Shown piece by piece: positions 20,801 through 30,002 of a stretch of DNA of 64,000 nt; the first letter of the stretch is position 1, and each line of letters starts with the position of its first letter. The DNA is from Pseudomonas sp. Os17 (GTDB lineage: Bacteria; Pseudomonadota; Gammaproteobacteria; Pseudomonadales; Pseudomonadaceae). The stretch is from positions 127,501-191,500 of the forward strand of contig NZ_AP014627.1 in assembly GCF_001547895.1 (NCBI RefSeq), read 5' to 3'. The translations under genes were made by a program, and so were the position numbers. The notes below the pieces were generated by a model. That model was not told where the DNA came from and did no database searches. It saw only the letters and a program-made list of their open reading frames with translations.

Positions 20801-22451
20801 TGCTCAGGGAGCTACCGCCAGCCAGTGCATCGTTAGGCGCGGTGAAGTTGACGGTGCCGGAGGATTCACCGACAGGAATGGTGATGGTTTGGCCATTGGA
20901 CAGGGTCACTACGACCGGGGAGCCGGTGACTGGTGCAGACACCGAAGCGGTGTAAACGACAATGCCGCCTTCGGCCACGCTCGGCGTGGCAGTCAGGCTG
21001 ACAGTCGACGTATCGATAGTGTCAGTAACATCGGTAACCGCAGGAGCTGGATCGGTGACCAGGTTCTCGAAGTTGCCACCCTCTGTCTTGGTGATGGTGA
21101 CTTCGACCTTGCCGGCATCCTTGTAAACGTCATCAGCTGGAGCCGCGACGGTAGCGGTACCGGAAGTAGCGCCTGCGGCGATGGTGATCACCGCGCCATT
21201 GGACAGGGTGACGGTCAGCGGCGTACCGGCCGGATTGGTCAGGGTCGCGGTATAGACGATGGAACCGCCCTCGGCCACGGTGCTGGTGGCCGACAGGCTC
21301 AGGCCGGTGTCGTCGATGGTGTCGGTGACCGTGGTGACGGCTTTATCGGTGCTTGGCTGCAGGTTCTCGAAGTTGCCGCCTTCGGCTTTGGTTATGCCGA
21401 CTTCGATGGTGCTGCCGTTCTTGTAGACGTCATTGGCCGGGGCCGCTACGTCGACCGAGCCGCTGGACTTGCCCGCTTCAATGGTGATCACCGCGCCGTT
21501 GGACAGGGTGATGGTCACTGGCGTCTGCGCCGGATTGGTCAGGTTGGCGGTGTAGGTGATCTGCCCGCCTTCGGAGACGCTGGCATCGGCGGTCAGGGTG
21601 ACGGTGGTGGTGTCGATGGTGTCGGTGATCTGAGTCACCGCCGGAGTGGGGTCAACCGTAACCAGCAGGCCGCTGCCGCCGGTGGTGCCGGTGACGCTCA
21701 CACTGATCTGGCCGGGATCGATGTAGACGTTGTCCTGGGGCGCCAGAGGGACTTGCACGCTGCCAGTGGTCTGGCCAGCGCTGATCACGATGACCGCGCC
21801 ATTGGACAGGGTCACGGTCAGGTCGGTCAGCGGAGCCTGGGTCAGGGTGGCGGTGTACACCAGCACGCCACCGGCCTCGGTGATGGTCGGAGTGGCGCCC
21901 AGGGTCAGGGTTGCCGGACGCAGCGAATCACTGCCGCTGCCATTGGTGGTGGCCAGGCCGTTGTTGGTCAGTCCGCCAAGGTTGTTGTCCACGGCCGAAG
22001 TGGCTTGACCCAGGCCGGCGGTCGGGAAGCCGATGGTCGGGTCTACCCGGCCTGCGGTTTCTTCCAGCTGGACGAAGCTGTGGCCGCCGCCCGCGGCGCC
22101 TCCGGTGCCGGCAGCGGTCGGGCCAGCGGCAGTGGCTTCCAGATCGGTGGTCGGGTCGGCGCCGGCGGCGATCGCCTGCTGCAGTTCTGCCACCGAGGGG
22201 GCGGCTTGTGCGCTTGCCTGGGCCAGGTCGGTGCCGGAATCAGGCGCGGCGCCGCTCCACTGAGTGTCACGGCCAAGATCGAGTGTGCGCCCGTCGGTCA
22301 ATTCCAGGGTGACCGCACCGGCCGGACCGGTATCGACCTGGTCACCCACGAACAGGCGGTCGCCTTCGATGAGTACGCGCCGGATTCCTTCCGGGGAAAC
22401 TACGAAAACCTGACCGACAATGCTTTTGACGATGGCAACAACACTGCTCAT
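8889..22451 (-). CDS. lapA: LapA, giant surface adhesin (type I secreted, RTX); frame broken by three single-base insertions as sequenced
   Basis: LapA holds cells on surfaces and is retained in the outer-membrane pore by its N-terminal plug. Removing three extra bases (20663, 19726, 19710) gives one frame of about 4,519 aa. Order: retention module (residues 1-110) with two TAAG motifs for LapG cleavage; about 31 Ig-like repeats of 100 aa (21911-12606); a Calx-beta-like domain (about 12600-12260); cadherin-like segments; a PA14-like domain (about 11400-10980); a vWFA domain with metal-site DSSGS (from about 10435); RTX nonapeptides GGxGND (about 9590-9150); and a C-terminal type I secretion signal. 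The start ATG 22451 gives [10 protein letters not shown], typical of LapA. The divergent lapEBC operon encodes its exporter. As printed, the protein would stop near 20421. Confidence 0.93.
9150..9590 (-). repeat. RTX calcium-binding nonapeptide repeats in LapA
   Basis: The encoded segment holds a first [12 protein letters not shown] unit near 9550 and, after an insertion, about six tandem GGxGNDxL units around 9200-9390. They are followed by the [15 protein letters not shown] and [15 protein letters not shown] blocks that usually precede the C-terminal secretion signal of type I substrates. Confidence 0.92.
12606..21911 (-). repeat. 31 tandem Ig-like repeats of about 300 bp in lapA
   Basis: Each unit ends in a TDT-x-D-T/N motif. 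Three subfamilies can be told apart. B units ([20 protein letters not shown]) alternate with either A units ([20 protein letters not shown], ending [13 protein letters not shown]) or C units ([19 protein letters not shown], ending [13 protein letters not shown]). The higher-order period is therefore 600 bp. A-B pairs fill most of the N-terminal part and C-B pairs most of the C-terminal part, with two C units inside the A block. The first two or three units next to the retention module are the most divergent. Near-identity of distant units makes copy number vulnerable to recombination and assembly error. Confidence 0.93.
19710..20663 (-). other. Out-of-register segment of lapA bounded by single-base insertions
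   Basis: Comparison with sister repeats shows one extra G (plus strand) at 20663 in ATCGAGCCCGCC versus ATCGACCCGCC. Two more extra G occur at about 19710 and 19726 in TACGAACCGG and CAGTGCACAGG. The net change is +3, so the frame before and after is the same. Between these points the repeat protein is intact but in another frame. Sequencing or assembly error is the simplest explanation. Confidence 0.85.
22107..22133 (-). other. Tandem TAAG motifs, predicted LapG cleavage site of LapA
   Basis: LapA residues 107-110 (T-A-A-G, 22133-22122) and 112-115 (T-A-A-G, 22118-22107) both match the TAAG motif at which P. fluorescens LapG cuts LapA between the two alanines. The first is at the position known from that species; the second copy five residues later gives a potential back-up site. 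Confidence 0.8.
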
Positions 22452-22814
22452 TGGGGACTCTCCGATGTACCGCTTAGTCGACTTCCATGTACCGGCTTGG
22501 GCGCGGGCCGCAACTCAGTCAGGAGGCACATTGCTGTGTAATTGAAAACGGGTAATTGACAGTATAGCCGTCAATAATTTGGCTAGTTTTTTTCGAGATT
22601 AACTTTATGCCAAACTATTGACCTTATGGGTGCCATCCTAAACAATCGCCGAATTAATGTCACATTGATATTCGTGCAGTAACCTGACTTGAAGTATGTG
22701 AACCAGTTCTTAGTTTGAACTTTCCGACGGACGGTCATTAATGGTTGTAATCATTCGATGTGGCGCCACGTTTTGACGTGTTTCTGGACAAGCTGTCCGA
22801 GGGAAATTTCTATC
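22452..22814. promoter_or_regulatory. Divergent regulatory region between lapA and lapEBC
   Basis: About 363 nt separate the adhesin gene from its exporter operon. The part at about 22540-22640 is markedly AT-rich against the surrounding GC-rich DNA, with a run of seven T near 22588. It should hold promoters for both directions. I could not assign a sigma-54 site or a FleQ box by eye. Confidence 0.6.
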
Positions 22815-24167
22815 ATGCGTTTTCACCTGTTAAAGGCCCTGCCGTTCGCCTTAGCCGCGAGTTTCGTGCAGGCACAAACACTCCCCGAAGCCATGCAGAA
22901 AGCACTGGATGTGCACCCGGAAATTCAAGCCGGGGTCAACAGCCGTCTAGCCGCTGACTATCAGCTCAAAGCCGCCAAAGGTGGCTATCTGCCACGGGTC
23001 GACATGCTCGCCGGCTACGGTCGCGAGGGCACCGATAACCCCAGTACTCGCGCGGGTACTGGCAGCAATCACTGGGAAACCTTGAATCGCGGAGAGTCAA
23101 GTTTACGTCTCCAACAGATGGTTTTTGACGGTTTTGCCACGTCCAGCGAAGTCGGGCGTCAACAAGCCACCGTCAATTCCCGGGCTTATTCCCTGCTCGG
23201 CACCTCCGAGCGCACCGCGCTGACCGTGGCCCAGGTGTACCTGGACGTGCTGACCCGCCGTCAATTCGTGCAGTTGGCGGAAGACAACCTGCGCAACCAC
23301 GAACGCATCTACGACCAGATCAAGCTGCGCACCCAGCGTGGCGTGGGCAGCGGCGCCGACCTCGATCAGGCCGAAGCGCGTATGGCCCAGGCCCGCAACA
23401 ACCTGATCACCGAGCAGACCAACCTGGCCGACGCCCAGACCAACTACCTGAGTGCGGTAGGGCAGATGCCGGATCAGCTGGAGCGTCCTGCCAGCTTCAT
23501 GGCAATGATGCCGGCCAACCTCGATGAAGCCCGGCGCCAGATGCTGGAAAACAGCCCGATCCTGCGCTCCGCGGAATCCGACATCGTGGCTGCCGAGAAG
23601 CAGTACGACGCCGCCAAGTCGGCGTTCTACCCACGTTTCGATGCCGAGCTGGGACGCACAGCCGACAACGATCTGGACGGTCAGAACGGCCACAACAATG
23701 AATGGCAGGCCATGTTGCGCATGCGCTTCAACCTGTTTGCCGGTGGCAGCAACAAGGCCGACCTTGAGTCCAAGGCCTACCAGTCGAACCAGGCCCTGGA
23801 TATCCGCAACAACGCCTTGCGGGTCTTGAACGAGGAACTGGGCCTGGCCTGGAACGCCTTGAACAACGCCAACGCCCAGGTGCCGATTGCCCAGCAATAC
23901 GTTGATCGCAGCACGGCAGTGCGCACCGCCTACCAGAAGCAGTTCAGCCTGGGCGAACGTACCCTGCTGGACTTGCTCGACAGCGAAAACGAACTGTTCA
24001 CCGCGTCCCGGCGTTTGGCCGAGATCAAGAACATTCAGTTATTTACTCAGTATCGAATCAAGGCGACCATGGGCGAGTTGCTCAAGAGCCAGGGAGTGGT
24101 CGCACCTATGGCTTCCGTCGTGCAGAACGATGCGAAGCCCAAGGTCCAGCTGCCTGGGATGAATTGA
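22815..24167 (+). CDS. lapE: LapE, TolC-family outer-membrane channel of the LapA exporter
   Basis: LapE is the outer-membrane pore through which LapA is secreted and in which its N-terminal retention module lodges. The 450-aa product has a signal peptide ending VQA20-QTLPEA and two outer-membrane efflux repeats with long amphipathic helices (for example DLDQAEARMAQARNNL). The ATG at 22815 is chosen because GAGGG lies 12 nt upstream and it gives a proper signal peptide; an earlier in-frame ATG at 22758 would add 19 unlikely residues. It is the first gene of lapEBC and divergent from lapA. Confidence 0.94.
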   Translation: MRFHLLKALPFALAASFVQAQTLPEAMQKALDVHPEIQAGVNSRLAADYQLKAAKGGYLPRVDMLAGYGREGTDNPSTRAGTGSNHWETLNRGESSLRLQQMVFDGFATSSEVGRQQATVNSRAYSLLGTSERTALTVAQVYLDVLTRRQFVQLAEDNLRNHERIYDQIKLRTQRGVGSGADLDQAEARMAQARNNLITEQTNLADAQTNYLSAVGQMPDQLERPASFMAMMPANLDEARRQMLENSPILRSAESDIVAAEKQYDAAKSAFYPRFDAELGRTADNDLDGQNGHNNEWQAMLRMRFNLFAGGSNKADLESKAYQSNQALDIRNNALRVLNEELGLAWNALNNANAQVPIAQQYVDRSTAVRTAYQKQFSLGERTLLDLLDSENELFTASRRLAEIKNIQLFTQYRIKATMGELLKSQGVVAPMASVVQNDAKPKVQLPGMN

Positions 24168-24204
24168 GCTATTTTCATCCAACAGCCAGCCAAGAGTGTC
24201 CAGC

Positions 24205-26361
24205 GTGGAATCAGAAGCCAGTCGAGCGCAATTTAGTCATGATCCACGCGGTATGCATGACGACCCCTTGCTGGATGGATTGCTGACCCTCTGCTTCCTG
24301 CATCAGAAGCCCGCCAGTGCGGCCATGCTGACCACCGGTCTGCCATTGCCGTCACAGCGCCTGAGCGCCGAGTTGCTGCCCCGCGCGGCAGCTCGGGCCG
24401 GGTTGCAGGGGCGCGTGCTGCGCCGCAAGCTCGAGCAGATTCCGACCATCGCCATGCCCGCCCTGTTGTTGCTCAAGAACGGTCGCAGCGCCGTGCTCCT
24501 GGGCTGGCAAGGTGAAGACCAGGCGCGCCTGTTGCTCAGCGAAAGCGATGGCGGCGAAGTCTGCGTCGATCGCCAGCTGGTGGCCGACGACTACAGCGGG
24601 CAGGTGTTCTTCGCCCAGCCCCAGCACAAGTTCGACGTCAACCACGGTTCGCTGATTCCCCGGGCCCGTTCCTGGTTCCGCGACACCCTCAAGCGCTCGC
24701 GCTGGCTGTATGCCGACGCCATCGCCGCCAGCCTGTTGATCAACATCATCGCCATGGCCGCGCCGCTGTTCGTGATGAACGTCTATGACCGGGTGGTGCC
24801 CAACCAGGCCACGTCGACCCTGTGGGTGCTGTCCATCGGCATCATGGGTGCCTATATCTTCGACCTGATCCTCAAGAGCCTGCGCAGCCTGTGCCTGGAT
24901 CTGGCGGGGAAGAAGACCGACCTGATCATTTCCGCCACCTTGTTCGAGCGCATCGTCGGCATGGCCATGAAGTACCGCCCGGCTCGGGTCGGCAGCTTCG
25001 CCCAGAACATCCATGAGTTTCAGAGCCTGCGGGACTTCCTCGCGTCCCTGACCCTCACCAGCCTCATCGACCTGCCCTTCACCCTGCTGATCTTCCTAGT
25101 GATCGCCATCCTCGGCGGCCACCTGGTGTGGATCCCGGTGCTGGCCTTCCCGATCGCCCTGGGCATCGGCTACGCCTTGCAGAAGCCCCTGGTGGCGACC
25201 ATGGAAAAAACCATGGCCCTGGGCGCCGAGCGCCAGTCGAGCCTGATCGAAACCCTCGCCGGGCTGGACGCGGTGAAGGTCAACAACGCCGAAAGCGAGC
25301 GTCAGTACCAGTGGGAGCAGACCATCGGCACCCTCAGCCGCCTGGAGCTGCGGGTGAAGATGCTCTCCAGCCTGGCGATGAACATCACCCTGCTGATCCA
25401 GCAACTGGCCGGGGTGACCATGATCATCTTCGGTGTGTACCAGATCATCGACGGCAACCTCAGCATGGGCGGCCTGATCGCCTGCTACATGCTCAGCGGC
25501 CGGGCCCTGAGCCCGCTGGCCTCGCTGTCCGGCTTGCTGACCCGTTACCAGCAGGCGCGCGTCACCATGACCTCGGTGGACCAGATGATGGAACTGCCCC
25601 AGGAGCGCAATTTCGACGAGCGCCCCCTGAGCCGCAGCGTGCTGCAGGGCGCCATCGAATGCCGGCTGCTGAATTTCACCTACCCGGGGCAGCAGAACCC
25701 GGCGCTGAAGAACATCAACCTGGTGATCAAGCCGGGCGAGAAGGTCGGCATCATCGGCCGCAGCGGCTCAGGCAAGAGTTCCCTGGCCAAGCTGCTGGTG
25801 GGGCTCTACCAGCCGGACTCCGGGGCCTTGCTGGTCGATGGCGTGGACATCCGCCAGATCGACGTCAGCGAACTGCGCCACAACATTGGCTACGTGCCCC
25901 AGGACATCCAACTGCTGGCCGGCACCTTGCGTGACAACCTGACCTCCGGTGCCCGTTACGTCGAAGACGAACTGGTGCTGCAAGCCTCCGAACTGGCAGG
26001 GGTGCATGAATTCGCCCGGCTGCATCCGCAAGGCTATGAACTGCAGGTCGGCGAGCGCGGGCAGAACCTCTCCGGCGGCCAGCGCCAGAACGTCGCCCTG
26101 GCCCGTGCCCTGTTGCTCAATCCACAGATCCTGCTGCTCGACGAGCCCACCAGCGCCATGGACAACACCGGTGAAGAGCGCCTGAAGCAGCGCCTGGAAT
26201 CGGTGGTGCAGAACAAGACCGTGGTCTTGGTCACTCACCGGGCGTCGCTGCTGTCGCTGGTGGACCGGCTGTTGGTGGTGGACCGAGGACAGATCCTGGC
26301 CGATGGCCCGAAAGCGGTGGTGATGGAAGCGTTGAAGAAGGGGCAGATCAGTGTTGCTTAA
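24205..26361 (+). CDS. lapB: LapB, ABC transporter ATPase/permease of the LapA exporter
   Basis: LapB is the inner-membrane ABC half-transporter that powers type I secretion of LapA. The product is about 718 aa: an N-terminal C39-like domain without an evident catalytic cysteine (about 1-140), a six-helix transmembrane domain (about 160-450), and a nucleotide-binding domain with Walker A GRSGSGKSS (about 518), signature LSGGQ (about 622) and Walker B ILLLDEP (about 642). The start is taken as GTG 24205, preceded by CAAGAG nine nt upstream; GTG 24196 is an alternative that would add three residues. It lies 37 nt after lapE and overlaps lapC by 11 nt. Confidence 0.95.
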   Translation: MESEASRAQFSHDPRGMHDDPLLDGLLTLCFLHQKPASAAMLTTGLPLPSQRLSAELLPRAAARAGLQGRVLRRKLEQIPTIAMPALLLLKNGRSAVLLGWQGEDQARLLLSESDGGEVCVDRQLVADDYSGQVFFAQPQHKFDVNHGSLIPRARSWFRDTLKRSRWLYADAIAASLLINIIAMAAPLFVMNVYDRVVPNQATSTLWVLSIGIMGAYIFDLILKSLRSLCLDLAGKKTDLIISATLFERIVGMAMKYRPARVGSFAQNIHEFQSLRDFLASLTLTSLIDLPFTLLIFLVIAILGGHLVWIPVLAFPIALGIGYALQKPLVATMEKTMALGAERQSSLIETLAGLDAVKVNNAESERQYQWEQTIGTLSRLELRVKMLSSLAMNITLLIQQLAGVTMIIFGVYQIIDGNLSMGGLIACYMLSGRALSPLASLSGLLTRYQQARVTMTSVDQMMELPQERNFDERPLSRSVLQGAIECRLLNFTYPGQQNPALKNINLVIKPGEKVGIIGRSGSGKSSLAKLLVGLYQPDSGALLVDGVDIRQIDVSELRHNIGYVPQDIQLLAGTLRDNLTSGARYVEDELVLQASELAGVHEFARLHPQGYELQVGERGQNLSGGQRQNVALARALLLNPQILLLDEPTSAMDNTGEERLKQRLESVVQNKTVVLVTHRASLLSLVDRLLVVDRGQILADGPKAVVMEALKKGQISVA

Positions 26362-27718
26362 GTCGGGATTCAAGGACGCGATCCGCCGCTATTTCAAAGG
26401 CGGCGATTCCCTCAAGGGGCAGCCGCTGCCCGAAGTCAACAAGGCCCTGATCGAGGACGCGCCTCGGGTCATTCGACTGACCATCTGGGGCATCATCGCC
26501 TTCTTCCTGTTCCTGGTGCTGTGGGCCAACTTCGCGGTGATCGACGAAGTGACCAAGGGCGAGGGCAAGGCCATTCCGTCGTCCAAGGTGCAGAAGATCC
26601 AGAACCTGGAGGGCGGGATCGTCTCCGAGCTGTACGTCAAGGAAGGTCAGGTGGTGGAGGCCGGTGCGCCGCTGATTCGCCTGGACGACACGCGCTTCCA
26701 GTCCAACGTCGGTGAAACCGAGACCGTGCGCCTGTCCATGCTGCTGCGGGTCGAGCGCCTGAGCGCCGAGGTGGATGAGCGCGAACTGAACTTCCCCGCG
26801 GACGCGGTCAAGGACGCGCCCGGCCAGGCGGCCAGCGAAAAGTCCCTGTACCAGAGCCGTCGCCAGCAATTGCACGACGAAATCGGCGGCCTTCAGGAGC
26901 AGTTGATCCAGAAGCAGCAGGAATTGCGTGAGTTCACCTCCAAGCAGGCCCAATACCGCCAGCAACTGGGCCTGCAGCGCCAGGAAATCGCCATGTCCGA
27001 GCCCCTGGTGGCCCAGGGCGCGGTGTCGCCGGTGGAAGTGCTGCGGCTCAAGCGCGCCGAAGTGGAAACCCGTGGCCAGCTGGACGCCACCACCCTGGCC
27101 ATTCCCCGCGCCGAGTCGGCGATCAAGGAAGTGCAGCGCAAGATCGATGAAACCCGCGGCAAGTTCCGCAGCGAGGCCCTGACCCAGCTCAACGAGGCGC
27201 GCACCGAACTGAACAAGGCCAGCGCCACCGGCAAGGCCCTGGAAGACCGGGTCAGCCGGACCCTGGTGACCTCGCCGGTGCGCGGTATCGTCAAGCAGCT
27301 GATGGTCAACACCATTGGCGGGGTGATCCAGCCGGGCAGCGACATGGTGGAAATCGTGCCGCTGAACGACACCCTGCTGGTGGAAGCCAAGATCCGTCCC
27401 CAGGACATCGCGTTCCTGCACCCGGGGCAGGAAGCGATCGTCAAGTTCAGCGCCTATGACTACACCATCTATGGCGGCCTCAAGGCCCGTCTGGAGCAGA
27501 TCGGCGCCGACACCATCACCGACGAAGACAAGAAGACCACCTACTACATGATCAAGCTGCGCACCGACCGCAGCCACCTGGGCACCGACGAGAAACCGCT
27601 GCTGATCATCCCCGGGATGGTGGCCTCGGTGGACATCATCACCGGCAAGAAAAGCATCCTCAGCTACCTGCTCAAGCCGATCATCCGCGCCCGCGCCGAA
27701 GCCCTGCACGAGCGCTGA
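26351..27718 (+). CDS. lapC: LapC, periplasmic adaptor (HlyD family) of the LapA exporter
   Basis: LapC links LapB to LapE in the type I secretion system. The 455-aa protein has one N-terminal TM helix (about 41-61), a lipoyl-like segment (NLEGGIVSELYVKEGQVV), a long coiled coil (about 130-300) rich in Q and E, and the C-terminal beta domain with VRGIVKQLMVNTIGGVIQPG. Start GTG 26351 lies inside the end of lapB, which points to translational coupling; TTG 26354 is the only close alternative. It ends the lapEBC operon. A REPIN element follows within 30 nt. Confidence 0.95.
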   Translation: MLLKSGFKDAIRRYFKGGDSLKGQPLPEVNKALIEDAPRVIRLTIWGIIAFFLFLVLWANFAVIDEVTKGEGKAIPSSKVQKIQNLEGGIVSELYVKEGQVVEAGAPLIRLDDTRFQSNVGETETVRLSMLLRVERLSAEVDERELNFPADAVKDAPGQAASEKSLYQSRRQQLHDEIGGLQEQLIQKQQELREFTSKQAQYRQQLGLQRQEIAMSEPLVAQGAVSPVEVLRLKRAEVETRGQLDATTLAIPRAESAIKEVQRKIDETRGKFRSEALTQLNEARTELNKASATGKALEDRVSRTLVTSPVRGIVKQLMVNTIGGVIQPGSDMVEIVPLNDTLLVEAKIRPQDIAFLHPGQEAIVKFSAYDYTIYGGLKARLEQIGADTITDEDKKTTYYMIKLRTDRSHLGTDEKPLLIIPGMVASVDIITGKKSILSYLLKPIIRARAEALHER

Positions 27719-28045
27719 TCCGCGTAAAAGGCGACCTTGCCAGCCTTGTAGAAGCTGGCTTGCCAGCGAAGGGGCCCGTGAGAGCGCCTTCGCCAGCAAA
27801 CCGGCTCCTGCAGTTCGTCTCATCGAGCCGTCGACAGCGCCGCGTCCCCAGGCATCGCGCCAGTCGAATCAACATATCGTTATTCACTAACGGTATTTAA
27901 ATTCGTTTTCTTATATCTATAAAGTCAACTCCCTGCGTACCTGCCGACCAATCGGCGCGCCGCACGAAATGAACCCACACGGGATCTCCGTGAGTTTCTG
28001 ATCGACGCGCGCGCCTTGGGCGCGCCTGCGCGGGAGTTTTAAGTC
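27719..28045. other. Intergenic region with REPIN and promoter of the sulfonate operon
   Basis: After the REPIN at 27747-27812, the interval turns AT-rich at about 27880-27925 (TATTTAAATTCG, TTATATCTATAAAG), a likely promoter for the dioxygenase/ABC operon. Near 28009-28025 an inverted repeat GCGCGCC-TTG-GGCGCGC can form a hairpin in the leader just before the GGGAG ribosome binding site. No gene is apparent. Confidence 0.55.
27747..27812. repeat. REPIN (paired REP palindromes) downstream of lapC
   Basis: TGTAGAAGCTGGCTTGCCAG and its inverted partner CTTCGCCAGCAAACCGGCTC face each other across a short spacer. This is the arrangement of Pseudomonas REPINs, non-autonomous elements mobilised by RAYT transposases. 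The arms match those at 31791, 32900 and 32990. Confidence 0.82.
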
Positions 28046-28933
28046 ATGTCTGCATCAGCCAGTGCCGCCGCCGTTGCCGCACAAGCCTTCGAAATCCGTC
28101 CTTTCAACGGCGCCGTCGGCGCCGAGATCATCGGCCTGGACCTGTCCCGGCCGCTCAACGACCAGGACTTCGCCCGCATCCACCGCGCCCACCTGGATCA
28201 TCACGTGGTGGTGTTCCGCGACCAGCGCATCAGCCCCGAGCAACAGATCGCCTTCAGCCGCCGTTTCGGCGAGCTGCAGATCCATGTGCTCAAGCAGTTC
28301 CTGCTGGCCGGGCACCCGGAAATCCTCATCGTTTCCAACATCATCGAGAACGGCCAGTCCATCGGCCTGGGGGATGCCGGCAAGTTCTGGCACTCGGACC
28401 TGTCCTACAAGGAACTGCCGAGCCTGGGCTCGATGCTGCACGCCCAGGAACTGCCGGCCGAAGGCGGCGACACCCTGTTCGCCGACATGCACCAGGCCTG
28501 GGACAAGCTGCCGGAGGCGCTGCGCAAGGCGGTGGAGGGTCGCAGTGCTGCGCATTCCTACACGGCGCGCTACAGCGAAACCAAATTCGAGGGCAACTGG
28601 CGCCCGACCTTGACCCCGGAGCAACTGGCCCAGGTCGCCGAAGTGGTGCACCCGATTGTCCGCACCCACCCGGAAAACGGCCGCAAGGCACTGTTCGTCA
28701 GCGAAGGCTTCACCACCCGCATCATCGGCCTGCCGGAGGACGAAAGCGCCCAGGTGCTGGCCGAGCTGTACGCCCATAGCGTGCTGCCGGACAACGTCTA
28801 CCGCCACCAATGGCAGCCCCATGACCTGGTGTTCTGGGACAACCGCTCGCTGATCCACCTGGCCGCCGGTTGCCCGAGTCACCTGCGCCGCAAGCTGTAT
28901 CGCACCACCATCCAGGGCGACGCCCCTTACTGA
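28046..28933 (+). CDS. TauD/TfdA-family Fe(II)/2-oxoglutarate dioxygenase
   Basis: This 295-aa enzyme belongs to the taurine dioxygenase/AtsK group, which oxidatively releases sulfite or sulfate from sulfonates or alkyl sulfates using 2-oxoglutarate and oxygen. Iron ligands are visible as H116 and D118 (FWHSDLS) and H271 (RSLIHLA); the 2-oxoglutarate-binding arginine is probably R282 or R286. The gene starts an operon with a sulfonate-type ABC importer, so the enzyme most likely processes the imported organosulfur compound. The exact substrate cannot be read from the sequence. The start is supported by GGGAG nine nt upstream of the ATG. Confidence 0.92.
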   Translation: MSASASAAAVAAQAFEIRPFNGAVGAEIIGLDLSRPLNDQDFARIHRAHLDHHVVVFRDQRISPEQQIAFSRRFGELQIHVLKQFLLAGHPEILIVSNIIENGQSIGLGDAGKFWHSDLSYKELPSLGSMLHAQELPAEGGDTLFADMHQAWDKLPEALRKAVEGRSAAHSYTARYSETKFEGNWRPTLTPEQLAQVAEVVHPIVRTHPENGRKALFVSEGFTTRIIGLPEDESAQVLAELYAHSVLPDNVYRHQWQPHDLVFWDNRSLIHLAAGCPSHLRRKLYRTTIQGDAPY

Positions 28934-28959
28934 TCGGCCGGCTCGGCAGGAGAAACACC

Positions 28960-29997
28960 ATGTCCTTATCCATTCCCTTCATTCCCCGCCTCGGTCAACT
29001 GGCCACGGCCATTGGCCTGGGTTTCAGCCTGCTGGCCGGCAGCCTGGTCGCCCCTACGGCGGCCCATGCCGAGGGCGAGATCCGCATCGCCGAACAGTTC
29101 GGCATCGTCTATTTGCTGCTCAACGTGGTGCGCGATCAGCACCTGATTGAAAAGCACGGCAAGCAAGAGGGCATCGACATCAAGGTCGACTGGACCCAGC
29201 TGTCCGGCGGCGCAGCGGTCAACGACGCGTTGCTGTCGGGCTCCATCGACATTGCCGGAGCCGGCGTCGGCCCGCTGTTGACCATCTGGGATCGCACCCA
29301 CGGTCGGCAGAACGTCAAGGCCGTGGCCTCCCTCGGTAACTTTCCCTACTACCTGGTGAGCAACAATCCCAAGGTCAAGACCATCGCCGACTTCACCGAG
29401 AAGGACCGCATCGCGGTGCCGGCGGTGGGTGTCTCGGTGCAGTCGCGCTTCCTGCAGTACGCCGCCGCCAAGCAATGGGGCGACCAGGAATTCAATCGCC
29501 TGGATAAGTACACCATCGCCGTGCCTCACCCGGATGCCACTGCCGCGCTGATTGCCGGCGGCACCGAGCTGACCGGGCACTTCTCCAACCCGCCGTTCCA
29601 GGATCAGGCCCTGGAGAACCCCAACGTGCATGTGGTGCTCAACACCTACGACCTGCTGGGCCCGAACTCGCCGACGGTGCTGTTCGCCACCGAGAAATTC
29701 CGCAACGACAACCCGAAAACCTACAAGGCCTTCGTCGAGGCCCTGGCCGAGGCGGCCGAGTTCGCCCAGAACGACAAGGGCGCGGCCGCCGACACTTACA
29801 TCCGAGTGACCAAGGCCAAGATCGATCGCGCCGCGCTGCTGAAGATCATCGACAACCCGCAGTTCGAATTCAGCGTGACGCCGAAAAACACCTACCCGCT
29901 GGCGGAGTTCCTGTACCGGGTGGGGGCCATCAAGAACAAGCCGGAATCGTGGAAGGACTACTTCTTCCAGGACGCCACACCGCTGCAAGGGAGCTGA
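28960..29997 (+). CDS. ABC transporter substrate-binding protein, sulfonate/nitrate type (SsuA-like)
   Basis: This is the periplasmic binding component of the importer encoded by the next two genes. The 345-aa product has a signal peptide ending AHA37 and an NMT1/SsuA-like fold (opening strand EIRIAEQFGIVYLLLNVV, and GSIDIAGAGVGPLLTIWDR in the first lobe). The start ATG 28960 is preceded by GGCAGGAG, and an upstream extension of the open frame would disrupt the signal peptide. It follows the dioxygenase by 26 nt and precedes the ATPase gene by 5 nt. The ligand is inferred to be a sulfonate or sulfate ester from the operon. Confidence 0.9.
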   Translation: MSLSIPFIPRLGQLATAIGLGFSLLAGSLVAPTAAHAEGEIRIAEQFGIVYLLLNVVRDQHLIEKHGKQEGIDIKVDWTQLSGGAAVNDALLSGSIDIAGAGVGPLLTIWDRTHGRQNVKAVASLGNFPYYLVSNNPKVKTIADFTEKDRIAVPAVGVSVQSRFLQYAAAKQWGDQEFNRLDKYTIAVPHPDATAALIAGGTELTGHFSNPPFQDQALENPNVHVVLNTYDLLGPNSPTVLFATEKFRNDNPKTYKAFVEALAEAAEFAQNDKGAAADTYIRVTKAKIDRAALLKIIDNPQFEFSVTPKNTYPLAEFLYRVGAIKNKPESWKDYFFQDATPLQGS

Positions 29998-30002
29998 CAG
30001 CC

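Noticed and set aside
12606..21911. Regular repeats suggesting a CRISPR-like or satellite array.
   Set aside because: The units are 300 bp, in frame and protein-coding; there are no short direct repeats with unique spacers.
24196..24204. GTG at 24196 as the lapB start.
   Set aside because: The only ribosome-binding-like sequence (CAAGAG) overlaps it; GTG 24205 has correct spacing. The difference is three residues.
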